Positions 58,501-61,500 of a stretch of DNA of 64,000 bases are shown piece after piece. The stretch covers positions 558,001 to 622,000 of the forward strand of contig JAPDOI010000174.1 of the NCBI GenBank assembly GCA_029168955.1, written 5' to 3'. The stretch is from Aplectana chamaeleonis. Its lineage: Eukaryota; Nematoda; Chromadorea; Rhabditida; Cosmocercidae. The notes beneath the pieces were generated by a model. It did no database searches. It saw only the letters and a list, made by a program, of their open reading frames with translations, and was not told where the DNA came from. The position numbers were made by a program, and so were the translations under genes. Numbering within the stretch: position 1 is the stretch's first letter; each line of letters begins with the position of its first letter.

Positions 58501-61500
58501 GAGTGTGGCTGTTTACATTTCTACACCGTTGGAAATTCTTTTCAATTTGATATTTCACAGAACGTAGATCCCAACTAGGTGGAAACATTCATTAGTTGGT
58601 ATTGATATGGTATTGATATGGTTTATCGCTGGTCGCTACATTGGGGCCTTCCTGTGTCAGTAGTGAAAACGAAAGTTTTGCACCTGGGACACGCTAATCA
58701 ACAGGCCATTTACAGAATCAATAATGAACCAATCGAGACGGTCGACAAAATCAAGGACCTTGGATTCATAGTTGACAATAAACTCACGTTCGATGAACAT
58801 TGTGGGCACATTGCTGCCAAAGCGCAACAAAGGCTGTTTCTATTATTCAAGTCTTTGCGGTCTAAGGATCCGCATTTATTGACCAAAGCATATAAAATTT
58901 ATGTACGTTCTATGGTGGAGTATGGAACCTGCGTCTTTGCACCGCATAAAAGCAAGTTTATTGAAAAAATAGAAAGGGTGCAAAATAGCTTTACGAGGAA
59001 AGTCTTTTTAAGAGCGATGGGATTCTCTTATAGCGCAATACCCAGGGTTTACCTTAGGAATAGAAGGTTGCACTTGGACACCCTTGCTATTCGTAGGAGG
59101 AGAAATGATTTGCTCATGATTTTTAAAATGTTAAATGGACTCGTTGGTTTGAAATTGTCTGAGTTTTTCACGCTGAGACGTTCGAACACACGAGGGCAAA
59201 GTTTCAAACTTAGCTTTCCCAGGCCTCGTTGTCAAATAAGGCGGCATTTCTTTACAATTCGTGCGGGATTGGACTATCTAAGCTTGAGTAAGAAGTTGCA
59301 AGTGCCGGCTACCTGTTTTGGCTTCAAAACGGTGGTCGGTCGTTATCTTCAACAGGAACCATTGGTGTTTTAGTCTTGGTTTAGTTTTTTTTATTTTACT
59401 AGTTCTATAGTGTTCGAATTGATTGTGTTCAGTTTGTTGATTTTTAGATTTTTTTCGAAATGTCGTATCACATGTGCTTGCGCATGTAATAAATTGGAAA
59501 TATGTGAACGAGGTTTTGAACAAGTATCCGTTTTTAACAACATCGTCAAAAGTTCCGGACTACCATTAAAGCTCGTTCTACGTCCACCACCGACTTTGAA
59601 GCAAATTCTGACTTCATCGAGACTCTACGAAGAGAAATGCAGTCGACGCAACTGTCTATATTGCTCAGAGAAGAAATCTGCCAACTTCGTGGCACTGTGT
59701 ATATGATTACATGCGAAGGCTGTGCGCAAAATTAAGTTGGATTGACCATGCGGCCACTACATAAACGGCTTGACGAACATCTGCGAGCTCTAAGGAATCC
59801 AAACGCATACCCGAACAATGGCTTTTCGCGGCATCGCACACAACATCATGCTTTGGAAAGCCCTCCGTCAGTGAAAGTTACAGTTTTGTACGCCTCACTG
59901 GAGTCTTCTCTGGAAAGAAAAGTGTTGGAAGCTCTTGAGATAAGGCGCTTACCCCCCGAAATCAACAACAGGGATGAGATGATAGATGCTTTGCACCTTA
60001 TCACATAAGAGTATCCAATGGGGTAATCCTTCCCGTGCACACCATAACTGTTGACTCATTTGATAGAACCGGGGAGTCGCAGAGGGTGAGCTCGTCCGAG
60101 CTGTGTATTTTTGGCAACCCTAAAAATATTTTTGCAAAGTTGGCATCGCGGCAAGTTTGGTTAGTGCTTGGATTGTTGACTACGACCCTGCTAATTGATT
60201 GGGTGTGCTATGTATTTGATTATTACAGGCTCGAAAAAGGTGTTATATCACACCGAAATATCGCCAATAAATTTCGGATATAAAGAAGCTCTCGATCTGA
60301 TTTTGCAAGGAAATAGGTTATGTCTAATTCGGTTACCGGGAACTCGTCTCCGTCGATGTACTCCCCGATTTTCGGCAGGGGATTGGACTGTCTGGGTGGG
60401 CGAATTTCATTCTTTTGTCCAAATGACCGGAGAAGCTTTCACACCTTCAAATTTTTCAGAAATCTTGATTTGGGGCGCATTTTAGTTTTCATCGTAAATG
60501 GATGCGGGGATGAGTCGCCTGTTACCGGCCTAATTCGAATGTGGGGCACCGAAATTGGCCGAATGTTCAAATAAACCCCAAAATTTTAATTCACGAATGA
60601 ATCGAATAAATGCAAAATATACATTGCCGAATAAATCGAATATTCGAATAAATCCAAAATTCAAATTTCCGAATAAATCGAATATTCGAACAAATCCGAA
60701 GTTTAAATTCCCGAATAAATCGAATATTCGAATAAATCCAAAATTTAAATTCCCGGATAAATCGAATATTCGAATAAATCCGAAATTTAAATTCCCGAAC
60801 AAATCGAATATTCGAATAAATCCGAAATTTAAATTCCCGAATAAATCGAATATTCGAATAAATTCAAAATTTAAATTCCCGAATAAATCGAATATTCGAA
60901 TAAATGCAACATTCAAATTTCCGAATAAATCGAATATTCGAATAAATCCAAAAATCAAATTCCCGAATAAATCGAATATTCGAATAAATCCAAAATTCAA
61001 ATTTCCGAATAAATCGAATATTCGAATAAATCCAAAATTCAAATTTCCGAATAAATCGAATATTCGAATAAATCCAAAATTCAAATTTCCGAATAAATCG
61101 AACATTCGAATAAATCCAAAATTTAAATTCCCGAATAAATCGAATATTCGAATAAATGCAACATTCAAATTTCCGAATAAATCGAATATTCGAATAAATC
61201 CAAAATTTATTCCCGAATAAATCGAATCTTCGAATAAACCTCAAAAATCAAATTCCCGAATGAATCGAATATTCGAATGCTCGAATTATTTGAATATTTA
61301 TTCGATTCGGTCCCAAGTCTAACCTTCTGCGCAGTTCGAAAAAACGACACCACCCTCGCCATGGTCGACAGCGAGGGGACCGTGGGGGGAGACCCCCTCA
61401 GCGGTCAAAAATCGTCCAGGGTGCGTTCCAAGAAAGTTTCAATGGGAGGAGAAATGGGTCCGACAAGATATAACGAGCGATAATCTAGCAGATAGGCTCA

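Larger units (their letters stand above)
56549..60310 (+). mobile_element. Penelope-like retroelement with inverted flank, interrupted by a CR1-like element
   Basis: The + strand carries a Penelope-class RT (57080-57810) and GIY-YIG endonuclease (about 59520-60008). Upstream, 56549-57070 is an inverted copy of the GIY-YIG and 3' region (59742-60310). One segment is missing from it, giving the inverted pseudo-LTR arrangement known in this class. The CR1-like element at about 57812-59500 lies between RT and endonuclease. Frameshifts and a changed RT catalytic box indicate a dead copy. Confidence 0.8.

Noticed and set aside
60530..61220. Open frames of over 200 codons on both strands
   Set aside because: They arise from a 42-bp tandem repeat, which keeps every frame periodic; the peptides are simple 14-residue repeats.
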